Source: Streptomyces xylophagus
Lineage (GTDB): Bacteria > Actinomycetota > Actinomycetes > Streptomycetales > Streptomycetaceae
Length of the DNA: 64,000 nucleotides
Assembly (NCBI RefSeq): GCF_000716435.1
Contig: NZ_JNWO01000022.1
Span: 62,001 to 126,000, forward strand
Direction of reading: 5' to 3'
Below are positions 53,508 to 63,582 of this stretch, in pieces (the first letter of the stretch is position 1; each line of letters opens with the position of its first letter). Position numbers and translations under genes: made by a program. The notes under the pieces were generated by a model. The model did not search any database. It had not been told where the DNA came from and worked only from the letters and a program-made list of their open reading frames with translations.

Positions 53508-54029
53508 TCACTCCTGCCGGAACCTCTCCCGCAGCTTCGGGAACCGTTCCGCCAGCACGGCCTCGTTCTCCAGGTCGAGCGGTGCCCCGAGCGGCTCGGC
53601 GGGCGCGGGCGGAATCCCCAGGTCGGGGGCTACGGCGCCGGTGAGCTGCTCGTACGCCTCGTCCGCCGCGAACCCCAACTCCTCCCCGTCGCCGTCGATC
53701 TCGTCGTCGAAGTCGTCGATGAGGTCGGCCAGCGAGTCGGCGTCGTGCACGGCACCCTCGTACACCTCGCGGCCCTGACCGATCAGCCAGCACCGGAAGA
53801 AGTCGAACGCGTCGTCGCTCGCCCCGTCGAGCAGCACCCACGCGGCACCCCACAGGTCCCAGGTGTAGGCGCGGTTGTAACGGGCCTCGAAATGCCGGGC
53901 GAAGTCCAGGACCAGCTCCGGGTCCAGCAGCAGCAGCCGGTCCACGAGCAGGTCCGCCTGCTCCTCGGGGTCGCCCTCGGCGGCCTCGCGGGTGGCGTCC
54001 ACCAGCTCCCAGAACTCCGTCTCGTCCAT
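53508..54029 (-). CDS. DUF4240 protein
   Basis: 173 residues from ATG 54029 (MDETEFWELVDATREAAEGD). The acidic helical sequence with FDFFRCWLIGQGREVYE and a late EELGFAADEAYEQLTG fits DUF4240. Family members are often near polymorphic-toxin or immunity genes, but nothing else here supports that. Function unknown. Confidence 0.8.
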   Translation of the reverse strand: MDETEFWELVDATREAAEGDPEEQADLLVDRLLLLDPELVLDFARHFEARYNRAYTWDLWGAAWVLLDGASDDAFDFFRCWLIGQGREVYEGAVHDADSLADLIDDFDDEIDGDGEELGFAADEAYEQLTGAVAPDLGIPPAPAEPLGAPLDLENEAVLAERFPKLRERFRQE

Positions 54030-54107
54030 CACGGGACAAGCATCGGTCCTGGACGGGTGGTGCGCACGTGGAGTGGAGCGGATTGTCACCTGGAGCGGGG
54101 CAGATCG

Positions 54108-55091
54108 TTATGGGCGGTACAACGCCGTCATCCGTAGCGTGTCGCTCGCGAACCGCGCCCGCAGACTCTCCGGCGCGAGCACCTCCACGTCCGGCCCAAG
54201 ACCCGCGAGCTGGCTGTGGGCCACCTCCTCGGACTCCACGGGGACGGTGACCGTCACCCAGCCGTCGTCGTCCTCCGGTGCGCCCGCGAGCTCCAGCGCT
54301 TCCCTCGCCGCGGCCGGATCGACGGCGTACGGCAGTCTCCGCGCGCCGTCGGGTGACAGCCGTACCACCACCTCGGCCCGCAGGATCGACCGGGCGAACT
54401 GCTCCGCCCGTTCCTCCCAGAAGGCCGGAAGGTCGAAGTCCTCCTGCCGTAGGAAGCGCTCGTCGACCCCCGCGGGATCGATCGCCGTGAACCGGTCGAC
54501 CCGGTACACCCGGAAGGAATCACGGCCGGCGACCCGCGCGCACAGGTACCAGACGCCCGCTTTCAGCACGAGCCCGTACGGTTCCAACTCCCGCTCCACC
54601 TCGGCGTCCCCGCGCCGGTACCGCGCGACCACCCGGCGGTCGTCCCACACCGCGTCCGCGACGGAGGGGAGCAGCTCGGGGGTCTTGGGTGCCGTGAACC
54701 AGCTGGGCGCGTCGAGGTGGAACCGTTGCGCCGCCGCCCGCGAGGCGTCCGACAGGGACGGGAGAAGAGCCGCGGACACCTTCAGCCGGGCTGCCGACGC
54801 GGCGTCCTCCAGCCCCATCTCGCGCAACGCCCCCGGTACCCCGCTCAGGAACAGCGCCTCGGCCTCGCTGCGGGCCAGCCCAGTGAGCCGGGTCCGGTAT
54901 CCGCCGACGAGCCGGTATCCACCGGCCCGCCCCCGGTCCGCGTACACCGGGACCCCCGCCTCGGACAGTGCCTGCGCGTCCCGGGTGACGGTCCGCTCGG
55001 AGACCTCCAGCTCGCGGGCCAGCTCGGCGGCGGTCATGGTGGCGCGGGACTGGAGCAGCAGCACCATTTTGATGAGACGGGCAGCGCGCAT
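54108..55091 (-). CDS. WYL-domain regulator (YafY/DeoR-like)
   Basis: 327 residues. N-terminal HTH_11 (MRAARLIKMVLLLQSRATMTAAELARELEVSERTVTRD) with YADRGRAGGYRLVGGYR as the wing, then a WYL domain (RVVARYRRGDAEVERELEPYGLVLKAGVWYLCARVAG) and a C-terminal WCX-type part. WYL domains sense ligands such as nucleotides or ssDNA; the target is unknown. Confidence 0.92.
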   Translation of the reverse strand: MRAARLIKMVLLLQSRATMTAAELARELEVSERTVTRDAQALSEAGVPVYADRGRAGGYRLVGGYRTRLTGLARSEAEALFLSGVPGALREMGLEDAASAARLKVSAALLPSLSDASRAAAQRFHLDAPSWFTAPKTPELLPSVADAVWDDRRVVARYRRGDAEVERELEPYGLVLKAGVWYLCARVAGRDSFRVYRVDRFTAIDPAGVDERFLRQEDFDLPAFWEERAEQFARSILRAEVVVRLSPDGARRLPYAVDPAAAREALELAGAPEDDDGWVTVTVPVESEEVAHSQLAGLGPDVEVLAPESLRARFASDTLRMTALYRP

Positions 55092-55110
55092 GGCTTCATG
55101 ATGAGGGATC

Positions 55111-55347
55111 TCGCCCCCGCCGCCCCTACCCGTCCCATCCTCCAGGGGCTCCGCCCCTTCGACCCCGCCAGGGGGCTCTGCCCCCTGGACCCCCGCTCCT
55201 CAAACGCCGGAGGGGCTGAGTTATTGCCGGCCGGGGCTTGGTTTTTCAGCCCGTCCGGCGTTTGAGGACGAGGCCCTTTCGGGGCCGAAGCGGGGGTCTG
55301 GGGGCGGCAGCCCCCAGGGACGGGACGGGTAGGGGCGGCGGGGGCGA
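55111..55347. repeat. Cluster of intergenic repeats downstream of aceE
   Basis: An outer inverted repeat (arms at 55111-55136 and 55322-55347, 26 bp) encloses a hairpin CCAGGGGGC-TCT-GCCCCCTGG (55168-55188) and another with 13-bp arms CCTCAAACGCCGG (55198-55210) and its complement (55255-55267). The inner part, 55250-55320, is an inverted copy of family A at 24450. The whole may end aceE transcription. Confidence 0.8.
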
Positions 55348-55358
55348 AAAAACTACCC

Positions 55359-58061
55359 CTACAGCCCGTAGCGCTCCCGCGCCTCCTTCACCGCCGTCGC
55401 CTTGACTTCCCCGCGCCGCGCCAACTGCGCCAACGCCGCCACGACGATCGACTCCGCGTCGACGCCGAAGTAACGCCGCGCCGCGTCACGGGTGTCCGAC
55501 AGACCGAAGCCGTCCGCGCCCAGCGACGAGTAGTCCTGCTCGACCCACTGCGCGATCTGGTCGGGAACCTGCCGCATGTAGTCGGAGACCGCGAGCACCG
55601 GCCCCTCGGCCCCGTGCAGCGCCTGCCGCACGTACGGCACCCGCTCCTCGCCACGCAGCAGCGCCGCATCCGCCTCCAGCGCGTCGCGCCGCAGCTCGGT
55701 CCAGGAGGTCGCCGACCAGACATCGGCCGCGACACCCCAGTCCTCGGCGAGCAACTGCTGCGCCTTCAACGCCCAGTGGATCGCCGTACCGGAACCGAGC
55801 AACTGAATCCGCGCCGCGTTGGCAGCGGGCGAAAGCCCCGCCGACTCCGCCGTGTTGAAGCGGTACAGCCCCTTGACGATGCCCTCGTCGATGCCCAACC
55901 CGGAGGGCTTCGCGGGCTGCGGGATCGGCTCGTTGTAGACGGTGAGGTAGTAGAAGACGTTCGAGTCCTCACCCGGCGCCGCCTCGCCGTACATCCGGCG
56001 GATGCCGTCGCGCACGATCGCCGCGACCTCGTACGCGAACGCCGGGTCGTACGACAGCGCCGCCGGGTTCGTCGCCGCGATCACCGGCGAGTGACCGTCC
56101 GCGTGCTGGAGACCCTCGCCCGTCAGCGTCGTACGGCCCGCCGTCGCACCGACCAGGAAGCCGCGGCCGAGCTGGTCGCCGAGCTGCCACATCTGGTCGG
56201 CCGTGCGCTGCCAGCCGAACATCGAGTAGAAGATGTAGAAGGGGATCATCGCTTCGCCGTGCGTCGCGTACGACGTCGACGCGGCGATGAAGTCCGCCAT
56301 CGAACCGGCCTCGGTGATCCCCTCGTTGAGGATCTGGCCGTTCTTGGCCTCCTTGTAGTACATGAGCTGGTCGCGGTCGACGGGCTCGTACGTCTGGCCC
56401 TTCGGGGAGTAGATCCCCAGCGAGGGGAACAGGCTCTCCATGCCGAACGTGCGCGCCTCATCCGGCACGATCGGCACCCAGCGCTTACCGGTCTCCTTGT
56501 CGCGGACCAGGTCCTTCACGAGACGGACGAACGCCATCGTCGTCGCCACGTTCTGCGTGCCGGAACCCTTGTCGAAGGCCGCGAACGCCTTCTCCGAAGC
56601 AGAGGGCAGCGGAGCGATCGCGTGCGTACGACGGGCCGGAGCCGGACCGCCCAGCGCAGCCCGCCGCTCCTGGAGGTAACGGACCTCGGGGGAGTCGGCG
56701 CCGGGGTGGCCGTAGGGCACGACCCCGTCGATGAAGTCGCTGTCCTTGATGGGGAGTTCGAGCAGGTCACGCATCTGCTTGAACTCGTCCGTCGACAGCT
56801 TCTTCATCTGGTGGTTGGCGTTCTTCGACGCGAAGCCCTCGCCGAGCGTGTGGCCCTTGACCGTCTGCGCCAGGATGACCGTCGGGCCGCCCTTGTGCTC
56901 TACGGCCGCCTTGTACGCGGCGTAGACCTTGTTCGCCTCATGACCACCGCGCGAGAGGTGGAAACACTCGAGGATCTTGTCGTCGCTGAGCAGCTTCGCC
57001 AGCTCGACGAGCGCCGGGTCCTTGCCGAAGAAGTCCTCGCGGATGTAGGCGGCGCCACGCGTCTGGTACGTCTGCACCTGGGCGTCCGGTACCTCGCGCA
57101 GGCGTCGTACGAGCGCGCCCGTGGTGTCGAGCTGGAACAGCTCGTCCCAGGCGTTGCCCCACAGCGACTTGATGACCTTCCAGCCGGCGCCCCGGAACTG
57201 GGCCTCCAGCTCCTGCACGATCTTGAAGTTCGCGCGGACCGGGCCGTCGAGGCGCTGGAGGTTGCAGTTGATGACGAAGGTCAGGTTGTCCAGACCCTCA
57301 CGGCTCGCCAGTGCGAGGGCCGCCGTCGACTCGGGCTCGTCCATCTCGCCGTCGCCGAGGAACGCCCAGACGTGCGACTCGGAGACGTCCTTGATGCCGC
57401 GCGCGGTGAGGTAGCGGTTGAAGCGCGCCTGGTAGATCGCCGACAGCGGGCCGAGGCCCATCGACACCGTCGGGAACTCCCACAGCCAGGGCAGACGCCG
57501 GGGGTGCGGATACGACGGGAGGCCGTTGCCGCCCGCCTCCTGGCGGAAGTTGTCGAGGTGCGCCTCGGTCAGGCGGCCGTCGAGGAAGGCGCGGGCGTAG
57601 ATGCCGGGGGAGGCGTGGCCCTGGATGTAGAGCTGGTCGCCGGAGCCGTCCGCTTCCTTGCCCTTGAAGAAGTGGTTGAAGCCGGTCTCGTACAGCCAGG
57701 CCGCCGAGGCGAAGGTCGCGATGTGGCCGCCGACGCCGTGTTTCGCGCCTCGGGTCACCATCGCCGCCGCGTTCCAGCGGTTCCACGCGGTGATCCGGCG
57801 CTCCAGCGCCTCGTCACCGGGCGCGGCCGGCTCGGCGGCGGTCGGGATGGTGTTGACGTAGTCCGTCTCGAGCAGCTTGGGCAGCGCGACGCCGTTGCCC
57901 TCCGCGCGTTCCAGCGTGCGGCGCATCAGGTACGCGGCACGGTGCGGGCCCGCAGCCTTCGTGACGGCGTCCAGGGAGGCCTGCCATTCGGCGGTCTCCT
58001 CGGGATCACGGTCCGGGAGCTGGTCGAGCTCGCTCGGCTGGATGGCGTAGGGGTCGGTCAT
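55359..58061 (-). CDS. aceE: Pyruvate dehydrogenase E1 component (homodimeric AceE)
   Basis: 900 residues from ATG 58061 (GGAAGGCGG upstream). Thiamine-diphosphate enzyme that decarboxylates pyruvate and acylates the E2 lipoyl group. ThDP/Mg site at 236-267: [10 protein letters not shown] through [10 protein letters not shown]. The central pyrimidine part and C-terminal transketolase domain ([36 protein letters not shown]) are intact. The length is typical. The lipoyl-bearing E2 for pyruvate is not in the window. A palindrome lies over its promoter, and a GntR regulator gene is just upstream. Confidence 0.98.
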   Translation of the reverse strand: MTDPYAIQPSELDQLPDRDPEETAEWQASLDAVTKAAGPHRAAYLMRRTLERAEGNGVALPKLLETDYVNTIPTAAEPAAPGDEALERRITAWNRWNAAAMVTRGAKHGVGGHIATFASAAWLYETGFNHFFKGKEADGSGDQLYIQGHASPGIYARAFLDGRLTEAHLDNFRQEAGGNGLPSYPHPRRLPWLWEFPTVSMGLGPLSAIYQARFNRYLTARGIKDVSESHVWAFLGDGEMDEPESTAALALASREGLDNLTFVINCNLQRLDGPVRANFKIVQELEAQFRGAGWKVIKSLWGNAWDELFQLDTTGALVRRLREVPDAQVQTYQTRGAAYIREDFFGKDPALVELAKLLSDDKILECFHLSRGGHEANKVYAAYKAAVEHKGGPTVILAQTVKGHTLGEGFASKNANHQMKKLSTDEFKQMRDLLELPIKDSDFIDGVVPYGHPGADSPEVRYLQERRAALGGPAPARRTHAIAPLPSASEKAFAAFDKGSGTQNVATTMAFVRLVKDLVRDKETGKRWVPIVPDEARTFGMESLFPSLGIYSPKGQTYEPVDRDQLMYYKEAKNGQILNEGITEAGSMADFIAASTSYATHGEAMIPFYIFYSMFGWQRTADQMWQLGDQLGRGFLVGATAGRTTLTGEGLQHADGHSPVIAATNPAALSYDPAFAYEVAAIVRDGIRRMYGEAAPGEDSNVFYYLTVYNEPIPQPAKPSGLGIDEGIVKGLYRFNTAESAGLSPAANAARIQLLGSGTAIHWALKAQQLLAEDWGVAADVWSATSWTELRRDALEADAALLRGEERVPYVRQALHGAEGPVLAVSDYMRQVPDQIAQWVEQDYSSLGADGFGLSDTRDAARRYFGVDAESIVVAALAQLARRGEVKATAVKEARERYGL

Positions 58062-58175
58062 GTCGCCGCCTTCCTCAGTCGAAGGGGGGTGCCCTCGTCG
58101 GCAAGGGGTGTTTTCGGGGGTGCCCTTGGTCTTTGGCAGGACAGGGCGGCGGGCTCTGGTGGGAGCCCGTCGGTG

Positions 58176-58204
58176 ACTGTAACTCCCTGATCGATGATCG
58201 ATCA
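58176..58204 (-). promoter_or_regulatory. aceE promoter region with GntR-type palindrome
   Basis: Perfect palindrome TGATCGAT-G-ATCGATCA (58188-58204). On the minus strand a -10 TACAGT (58176-58181) lies 17 bases from TGATCG (58199-58204), so the palindrome covers the -35 and spacer. It probably binds the adjacent FCD-type GntR protein. Confidence 0.65.
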
Positions 58205-58348
58205 AAGGTTCCCGGGCAAAATATCTTGATTACGAGAAAGTCGGCACGGCGTGCCTTTTGCGGGGGCACCGGGTGCCGTGTTTTTCGCCGTTTTCCGGGG
58301 AGTTTTCGCAGGTGAGCATGGCTGCGCTCGACTGCGAACCCCATCGCT

Positions 58349-58972
58349 TCAAGGGCGCGGGGCGCAGCCCAGAACGTGCGCCTTCACCAGCTCCGCGATC
58401 CGCGGATCCCGGCGCCGGAACGCGGCCACCAACTCCTCGTGCTCCTCCGCGTACGACTGCTGCACCGTCCCCAGCCAACGGATCGACAGCGCCGTGAACA
58501 CCTCGATGCCGAGGCCCTCCCAGGTGTGCAGCAGCACCGAGTTCCCGGCCGCCCGGACCAGCTCCCGGTGGAAACCGACCGTGTGCCGCACCTGGCCCGT
58601 CCCGTCCGCGTCGCGGTCCGCCTCGTACAGGGCGGCCACATGCGGTTCGAGCGTCGAGCAGTCCTGGGCCAGCTTCTCCGCCGCCAGCTCCGCCGCGATC
58701 GCCTCAAGACCGGCCCGCACCGGGTAGCTCTCCTCCAGGTCGGCCGCCGTCAGATTCCGGACCCGCACGCCCTTGTTCGGTGCCGACTCGATCAGCCGCA
58801 GCGACTCCAGCTCGCGCAACGCCTCCCGCACCGGCGTCTGGCTGACCTCAAGCTCGGTCGCGATCCGACGCTCCACGATCCGCTCGCCCGGCTTCCAGCG
58901 CCCGCTGACGATCCCCTCCACGATGTGCTCGCGGATCTGTTCGCGCAGCGAGTGGACGACGGGCGCGGTCAT
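58349..58972 (-). CDS. GntR-family regulator (FCD C-terminus)
   Basis: 207 residues. The winged helix reads VVHSLREQIREHIVEGIVSGRWKPGERI and VSQTPVREALRELESLRLI; the FCD domain follows (NLTAADLEESYPVRAGLEAIAAELA, then HRELVRAAGN and a late His). FadR/PdhR-type FCD domains bind small carboxylates. Its location next to aceE on the same strand (288 bases between the two CDSs) suggests it controls pyruvate dehydrogenase. Confidence 0.9.
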   Translation of the reverse strand: MTAPVVHSLREQIREHIVEGIVSGRWKPGERIVERRIATELEVSQTPVREALRELESLRLIESAPNKGVRVRNLTAADLEESYPVRAGLEAIAAELAAEKLAQDCSTLEPHVAALYEADRDADGTGQVRHTVGFHRELVRAAGNSVLLHTWEGLGIEVFTALSIRWLGTVQQSYAEEHEELVAAFRRRDPRIAELVKAHVLGCAPRP

Positions 58973-59226
58973 GAGAGCTCCTTAAGGGCGTTTGACGTTT
59001 AGACAATAAGGCCGCACACCCGCTCGGGAGGGGCGCACGGGGGCGCTTTCATGCAGGTGAGACGAGACTTACACGCTGTCAGGGCAACCGGCTCCGTAAA
59101 GACCCGTACCGGCCCCGGCCCGGAGCCGTCACCACCGTGTCACCGGCAGAACCTCCCCGGCCCCGGACGGTGTCGCCGTCCGTAGGGGTGCCGCGAGAGG
59201 TGCCCCTCGGCACATCGGGGGACGGC

Positions 59227-59874
59227 ATGAACAGTGGACTTCTTCGGAGCGCGGGACTCGGACTGGTGACCGTGGCGGCGCTGACCCTGGGGGTGGCCGG
59301 GTGCAGGCCGACGCCCTCGCACGCGGCGTCGGCGACGACCGGTACGCCCCTGCGGAACATGTCCGGCACGGCGGCCGGCGGCGGCGCCTGCGTCTTCGTG
59401 AAACCGGACGGCGCCCAGAAGCTCGGCCACGTCGGCTGGGGCTTCCGGATCACCGGCACGAACACCTGGGAGTACGGCGCCGTCGAGAACCCCACCAACA
59501 AGCTGTACACCCCGCCCGGCGGCGACATCGGCGCCTGGCACACGACGGGATCGTACGCCCGGATGCTGAGCGACATGTCCCGGGATGCGCACTACCCGGG
59601 CCACTCGACCCACCCCTACAGCCGCTACCGCTGCACCGGTTCGTCGACGAGTGACGTGGGCACCGCCCAGGACATGGTCCGGCAGGTCGAGCGGCGCGGC
59701 TTCCTCGTCGGCGTCGACCCGAGGACCGGGAAGCTCACCTCACGGGACTGCCTGGACGCGACGTACGACGTGCTGCGCGCGTACCGCACCCGGCATCTGA
59801 CGCCCGCGCCGAAGCTGTACATCCCGAACGTGTGGGTGGAGACGCTGGTGCTGTGGAGCGACCGGACGTTGTAG
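59227..59874 (+). CDS. Secreted lipoprotein
   Basis: 215 residues from ATG 59227 (GGGGGA upstream). The signal peptide ends in LGVAGC, a lipobox. The mature part (GACVFVKPDGAQKLGHVGWGFRI, AVENPTNKLYTPPGGDIGAWH, LLSRDCLDATYDVLRAY) resembles secreted Streptomyces proteins of unknown function. No catalytic motif is obvious. It converges on sucB. Confidence 0.78.
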   Translation: MNSGLLRSAGLGLVTVAALTLGVAGCRPTPSHAASATTGTPLRNMSGTAAGGGACVFVKPDGAQKLGHVGWGFRITGTNTWEYGAVENPTNKLYTPPGGDIGAWHTTGSYARMLSDMSRDAHYPGHSTHPYSRYRCTGSSTSDVGTAQDMVRQVERRGFLVGVDPRTGKLTSRDCLDATYDVLRAYRTRHLTPAPKLYIPNVWVETLVLWSDRTL

Positions 59875-59882
59875 GAAACGCG

Positions 59883-59920
59883 CGGCGCCCCCGCCCGGAG
59901 AGCTCCGGACGGGGGCGCCG
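59883..59920. terminator. Bidirectional terminator between lipoprotein and sucB genes
   Basis: 11-bp perfect outer arms (CGGCGCCCCCG / CGGGGGCGCCG) followed by a mismatch and six more pairs (CCGGAG / CTCCGG), loop AG. Confidence 0.85.
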
Positions 59921-59939
59921 TACAAACGGACCGGGTGCC

Positions 59940-61742
59940 TTACAGGCCGAGCTCGACCTCGAACTCGCCCGCCTCCAGGATCGCCTTGACGGCCGTCAGG
60001 TAACGGGCCGCGTCGGCGCCGTCCACCAGGCGGTGGTCGTAGGAGAGGGTCAGGTACGTCATGTCGCGGACGCCGATGACCGTGCCCTCCTCCGTCTCGA
60101 TGACGGCCGGGCGCTTGACCGTGGCGCCGATGCCGAGGATCGCGACCTGGTTCGGCGGCACGATGATCGTGTCGAAGAGCGCGCCGCGCGAACCGGTGTT
60201 GGAGATGGTGAAGGTCGCGCCGGACAGCTCGTCCGGGGTGATCTTGTTCGCCCGGACCTTGCCCGCGAGCTCGGCGGTGGCCTTGGCGATACCGGCGATG
60301 TTCAGGTCGCCCGCGTGCTTGATGACCGGGGTCATCAGGCCCTTCTCGGAGTCCACCGCGATACCGACGCTCTCGGTGTCGAAGTAGGTGATCGTGCCCT
60401 CTTCGACGTTGATCCGGGCGTTGATGGCCGGGTGGGCCTTCAGTGCCTGGGCCGCCGCCTTCACGTAGAACGGCATCGGGGAGAGCTTGACGCCCTCGCG
60501 CGCGGCGAAGGAGTCCTTGGCCTGGGCGCGGAGCCGCATGAGCCGCGTGACGTCGACCTCGACGACCGAGGACAGCTGCGCCTGCTCGTGCAGCGCCTTG
60601 ACCATGTTGTCGCCGATGACCTTGCGGATGCGGGGCATCTTGACGGTCTGGCCGCGGAGGGGAGAGGCCTCCAGGGTCGGGGTCTTCTTGGCAGTCACGG
60701 CGGCCGGAGCGGCGGCGGCTACGGGAGCCGGAGCAGCTGCGGCGGCCTTCGCGGCCTCGGCGGCGGCGAGGACGTCCTGCTTGCGGATACGGCCGCCGAC
60801 GCCGGTGCCCTTGACGGTGGACAGGTCGACGCCGTTCTCGGCGGCGAGCTTGCGCACCAGCGGGGTCACGTAGGCGCCGTCGTCCGTGGCCTGCGCGGCG
60901 GCGGGCGCCGGAGCGGCCGGGGCCACCGGAGCCGGAGCAGCGACCGGCGCGGGAGCCGGGGCGACCGGAGCCGCGGCGACCGGGGCGGGCGCCGGAGCCG
61001 GCGGGGCGACGGGGGCGGGCGGCGCGACCGGAGCCGCGGGGGCCACCGGCGCGGCTGCGACCGGCGCGGGGGCCGGAGCGGCCGGAGCCGGGGCAGCCGC
61101 CGGAGCGGCACCCGGGGCGCCGACGACGGCGAGCTTGGCGCCGACCTCGGCGGTCTCGTCCTCGCCGACCAGGATCTCCAGCAGGACGCCGGCGACCGGC
61201 GAGGGGATCTCGGTGTCGACCTTGTCGGTGGAGACCTCGAGGAGGGGCTCGTCCTCGGCGACCTCTTCGCCGACCGCCTTCAGCCAGCGGGTGACGGTGC
61301 CCTCGGTGACGGACTCGCCCAGTGCGGGCAGGACCACGTCGGTACCGGAGGCGCCGGCGGCCGGAGCGGCGGCAGCGGGGGCGGGTGCGGCCGGGGCGGG
61401 CGCCGGAGCCGCGGGGGCCTCGGCGACCGGAGCCGGAGCAGCCACGGGGGCCGGAGCCGCCACGGGCTCGGCGGCCGGGGCCGGGGCAGCGGCGGGAGCG
61501 CCGGTGCCGTCGTCGATCACGGCCAGCTCGGCGCCGACCTCGACGGTCTCGTCCTCGGCCACCTTGATGGAGGCCAGCACACCGGCGACGGGCGAGGGGA
61601 TCTCGGTGTCGACCTTGTCGGTCGACACCTCGAGCAGCGGCTCGTCGGCCTCTACTCGCTCGCCCTCGGCCTTCAGCCAGCGGGTGACAGTGCCCTCGGT
61701 GACGCTTTCACCGAGCGCCGGAAGGGTTACGGAAACCGCCAT
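59940..61742 (-). CDS. sucB: 2-oxoacid dehydrogenase E2 component with two lipoyl domains (SucB type)
   Basis: 600 residues. Two lipoyl domains with lipoylated lysines Lys43 and Lys174 (both in STDKVDTE), joined by long Ala/Pro linkers (80-130 and 205-285), then a peripheral-subunit-binding domain ([32 protein letters not shown], 293-325), then the catalytic acyltransferase with His570 in [14 protein letters not shown]. The two-domain build is that of the actinobacterial E2 usually named SucB, shown in mycobacteria to serve pyruvate dehydrogenase. lpd is 57 bases upstream on the same strand. Confidence 0.96.
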   Translation of the reverse strand: MAVSVTLPALGESVTEGTVTRWLKAEGERVEADEPLLEVSTDKVDTEIPSPVAGVLASIKVAEDETVEVGAELAVIDDGTGAPAAAPAPAAEPVAAPAPVAAPAPVAEAPAAPAPAPAAPAPAAAAPAAGASGTDVVLPALGESVTEGTVTRWLKAVGEEVAEDEPLLEVSTDKVDTEIPSPVAGVLLEILVGEDETAEVGAKLAVVGAPGAAPAAAPAPAAPAPAPVAAAPVAPAAPVAPPAPVAPPAPAPAPVAAAPVAPAPAPVAAPAPVAPAAPAPAAAQATDDGAYVTPLVRKLAAENGVDLSTVKGTGVGGRIRKQDVLAAAEAAKAAAAAPAPVAAAAPAAVTAKKTPTLEASPLRGQTVKMPRIRKVIGDNMVKALHEQAQLSSVVEVDVTRLMRLRAQAKDSFAAREGVKLSPMPFYVKAAAQALKAHPAINARINVEEGTITYFDTESVGIAVDSEKGLMTPVIKHAGDLNIAGIAKATAELAGKVRANKITPDELSGATFTISNTGSRGALFDTIIVPPNQVAILGIGATVKRPAVIETEEGTVIGVRDMTYLTLSYDHRLVDGADAARYLTAVKAILEAGEFEVELGL

Positions 61743-61799
61743 GGTTTCGGTTGCTCCTTACGAATTGCGGAAGTCTGTGTCGTCGTCCGACCGAGGGGG

Positions 61800-63188
61800 T
61801 CAGTCGTGGGAGTGGAGAGGCTTGCCCGCCAGTGCCAGGTGGGCCTCGCCGAGCGCCTCGTTCTGCGTCGGGTGGGCGTGGATCAGCTGGGCGACCTCGG
61901 CGGGCAGCGCCTCCCAGTTGTAGATCAGCTGGGCTTCGCCGACCTGCTCGCCCATGCGGTCGCCGACCATGTGGACGCCGACCACGGCACCGTCCTTCAC
62001 CTGGACGAGCTTGATCTCGCCCGAGGTGTTGAGGATCTTGCTCTTGCCGTTGCCCGCGAGGTTGTACTTCAGAGCGACGACCTTGTCCGCGCCGTAGATC
62101 TCCTTGGCCTTGGCCTCGGTGATGCCCACGGAGGCGACCTCGGGGTGGCAGTACGTCACCCTGGGGACACCGTCGTAGTCGATCGGAACGGTCTTCAGAC
62201 CGGCCAGACGCTCCGCCACCAGGATGCCCTCGGCGAAGCCGACGTGCGCGAGCTGGAGGGTCGGGACCAGGTCACCGACGGCGGAGATGGTCGGGACGTT
62301 CGTCCGCATGTACTCGTCGACCAGGACGTAGCCGCGGTCCATGGCGACGCCCTGCTCCTCGTAGCCGAGACCGGCGGAGACGGGCCCGCGGCCGACGGCG
62401 ACGAGCAGCAGCTCGGCCTCGAACTCCTTGCCGTCGGCGAGGGTGACCTTGACACCGGACTCGGTGTACTCGGCCTTCGAGAAGAAGGTGCCCAGGTTGA
62501 ACTTGATGCCGCGCTTGCGGAACGCGCGCTCAAGAAGCTTGGAGGAGTTCTCGTCCTCAAGGGGAGCGAGGTGCTTCAGGCCCTCGACGATCGTCACGTC
62601 GGCGCCGAAGGACTTCCACGCGGAGGCGAACTCCACGCCGATGACACCGCCGCCCAGGATGATCGCAGACTGCGGCACGCGGTCCAGGACGAGGGCGTGG
62701 TCCGAGGAGATGATCCGGTTGCCGTCGATCTCCAGGCCCGGCAGCGACTTCGGCACGGAGCCGGTCGCCAGCAGGACGTGGCGGCCCTGGATGCGCTGGC
62801 CGTTGACGTCGACGGAGGTGGGGGAGGTGAGCTTGCCCTCACCCTCGATGTAGTGCACCTTGCGGGATGCGATCAGACCCTGCAGGCCCTTGTAGAGGCC
62901 CGAGATGACGCCGTCCTTGTACTTGTGGACGGCCGGTACGTCGATGCCCTCGAAGGTGGCCTTGACGCCGAACTGCTCGCTCTCGCGGGCCTGGTCGGCG
63001 ATCTCGCCCGCGTGGAGCAGAGCCTTGGTGGGGATGCATCCCCGGTGCAGGCAGGTGCCGCCGACCTTGTCCTTCTCGATCAGGGCGACGTCCAGTCCCA
63101 GCTGGGCCCCGCGCAGCGCCGCGGCGTAACCGCCACTGCCACCGCCGAGGATCACTAGGTCGAAAACGGTGCTGGCGTCGTTCGCCAC
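61800..63188 (-). CDS. lpd: Dihydrolipoyl dehydrogenase (E3)
   Basis: 462 residues from GTG 63188 with GGAGG 8 bases upstream; the longer frame to 63596 runs across the intergenic repeat. FAD domain VILGGGSGGYAAALRGAQLG, redox disulfide Cys46-Cys51 (GGTCLHRGC), NAD domain ILGGGVIGVEFASAW, and the C-terminal catalytic His in IHAHPTQNEALGEAH. It reoxidises lipoyl groups of the 2-oxoacid dehydrogenases and likely serves both SucB and the pyruvate complex. Confidence 0.97.
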   Translation of the reverse strand: MANDASTVFDLVILGGGSGGYAAALRGAQLGLDVALIEKDKVGGTCLHRGCIPTKALLHAGEIADQARESEQFGVKATFEGIDVPAVHKYKDGVISGLYKGLQGLIASRKVHYIEGEGKLTSPTSVDVNGQRIQGRHVLLATGSVPKSLPGLEIDGNRIISSDHALVLDRVPQSAIILGGGVIGVEFASAWKSFGADVTIVEGLKHLAPLEDENSSKLLERAFRKRGIKFNLGTFFSKAEYTESGVKVTLADGKEFEAELLLVAVGRGPVSAGLGYEEQGVAMDRGYVLVDEYMRTNVPTISAVGDLVPTLQLAHVGFAEGILVAERLAGLKTVPIDYDGVPRVTYCHPEVASVGITEAKAKEIYGADKVVALKYNLAGNGKSKILNTSGEIKLVQVKDGAVVGVHMVGDRMGEQVGEAQLIYNWEALPAEVAQLIHAHPTQNEALGEAHLALAGKPLHSHD

Positions 63189-63410
63189 GTCACGTCCTCC
63201 ATGCATGTGCGCCGTACGCCGGTCGTCAGTGACCGCGCGGCGGCTGGTGTCCGGCCGCTCTTTCTCCGGCCCTGTGGTGGGGGCCCTGTCCTGCCGAGCC
63301 CATCTTCGCACTTGTCGAGGCCCAACGAGACGCCGGGCCTGGGTGTGAGACGCCACACGCTCACATGAGAGACGGTGAATTGTTGAGACACCTGGGCGCG
63401 ACCCCCCAGA

Positions 63411-63541
63411 GGCGCGGGGCTGTATCGATATGCAGCTCCGCTGCGGGGCGCGACCGGACCCGCAGTCGCCGCAGCCCTGGGTGTGACCCCCTAGGGGCCT
63501 AGGGGCGCGGGGAACTGCGCGACCAGCCACAACCGGCCCGC
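63411..63541. repeat. Family B composite repeat, lpd/pepA intergenic region
   Basis: 63411-63455 repeats the 13893-13940 sequence; 63499-63541 is an inverted copy of the 42182-42221 segment (GGGGCGCGGGGAACTGCGCG followed by ACCAGCC). The rest of the 394-base region 63189-63582 shows no gene. Confidence 0.75.
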
Positions 63542-63582
63542 AGCCGCCCACGCCCCTCAGGCATCGAGCTATTAGGCGAACG

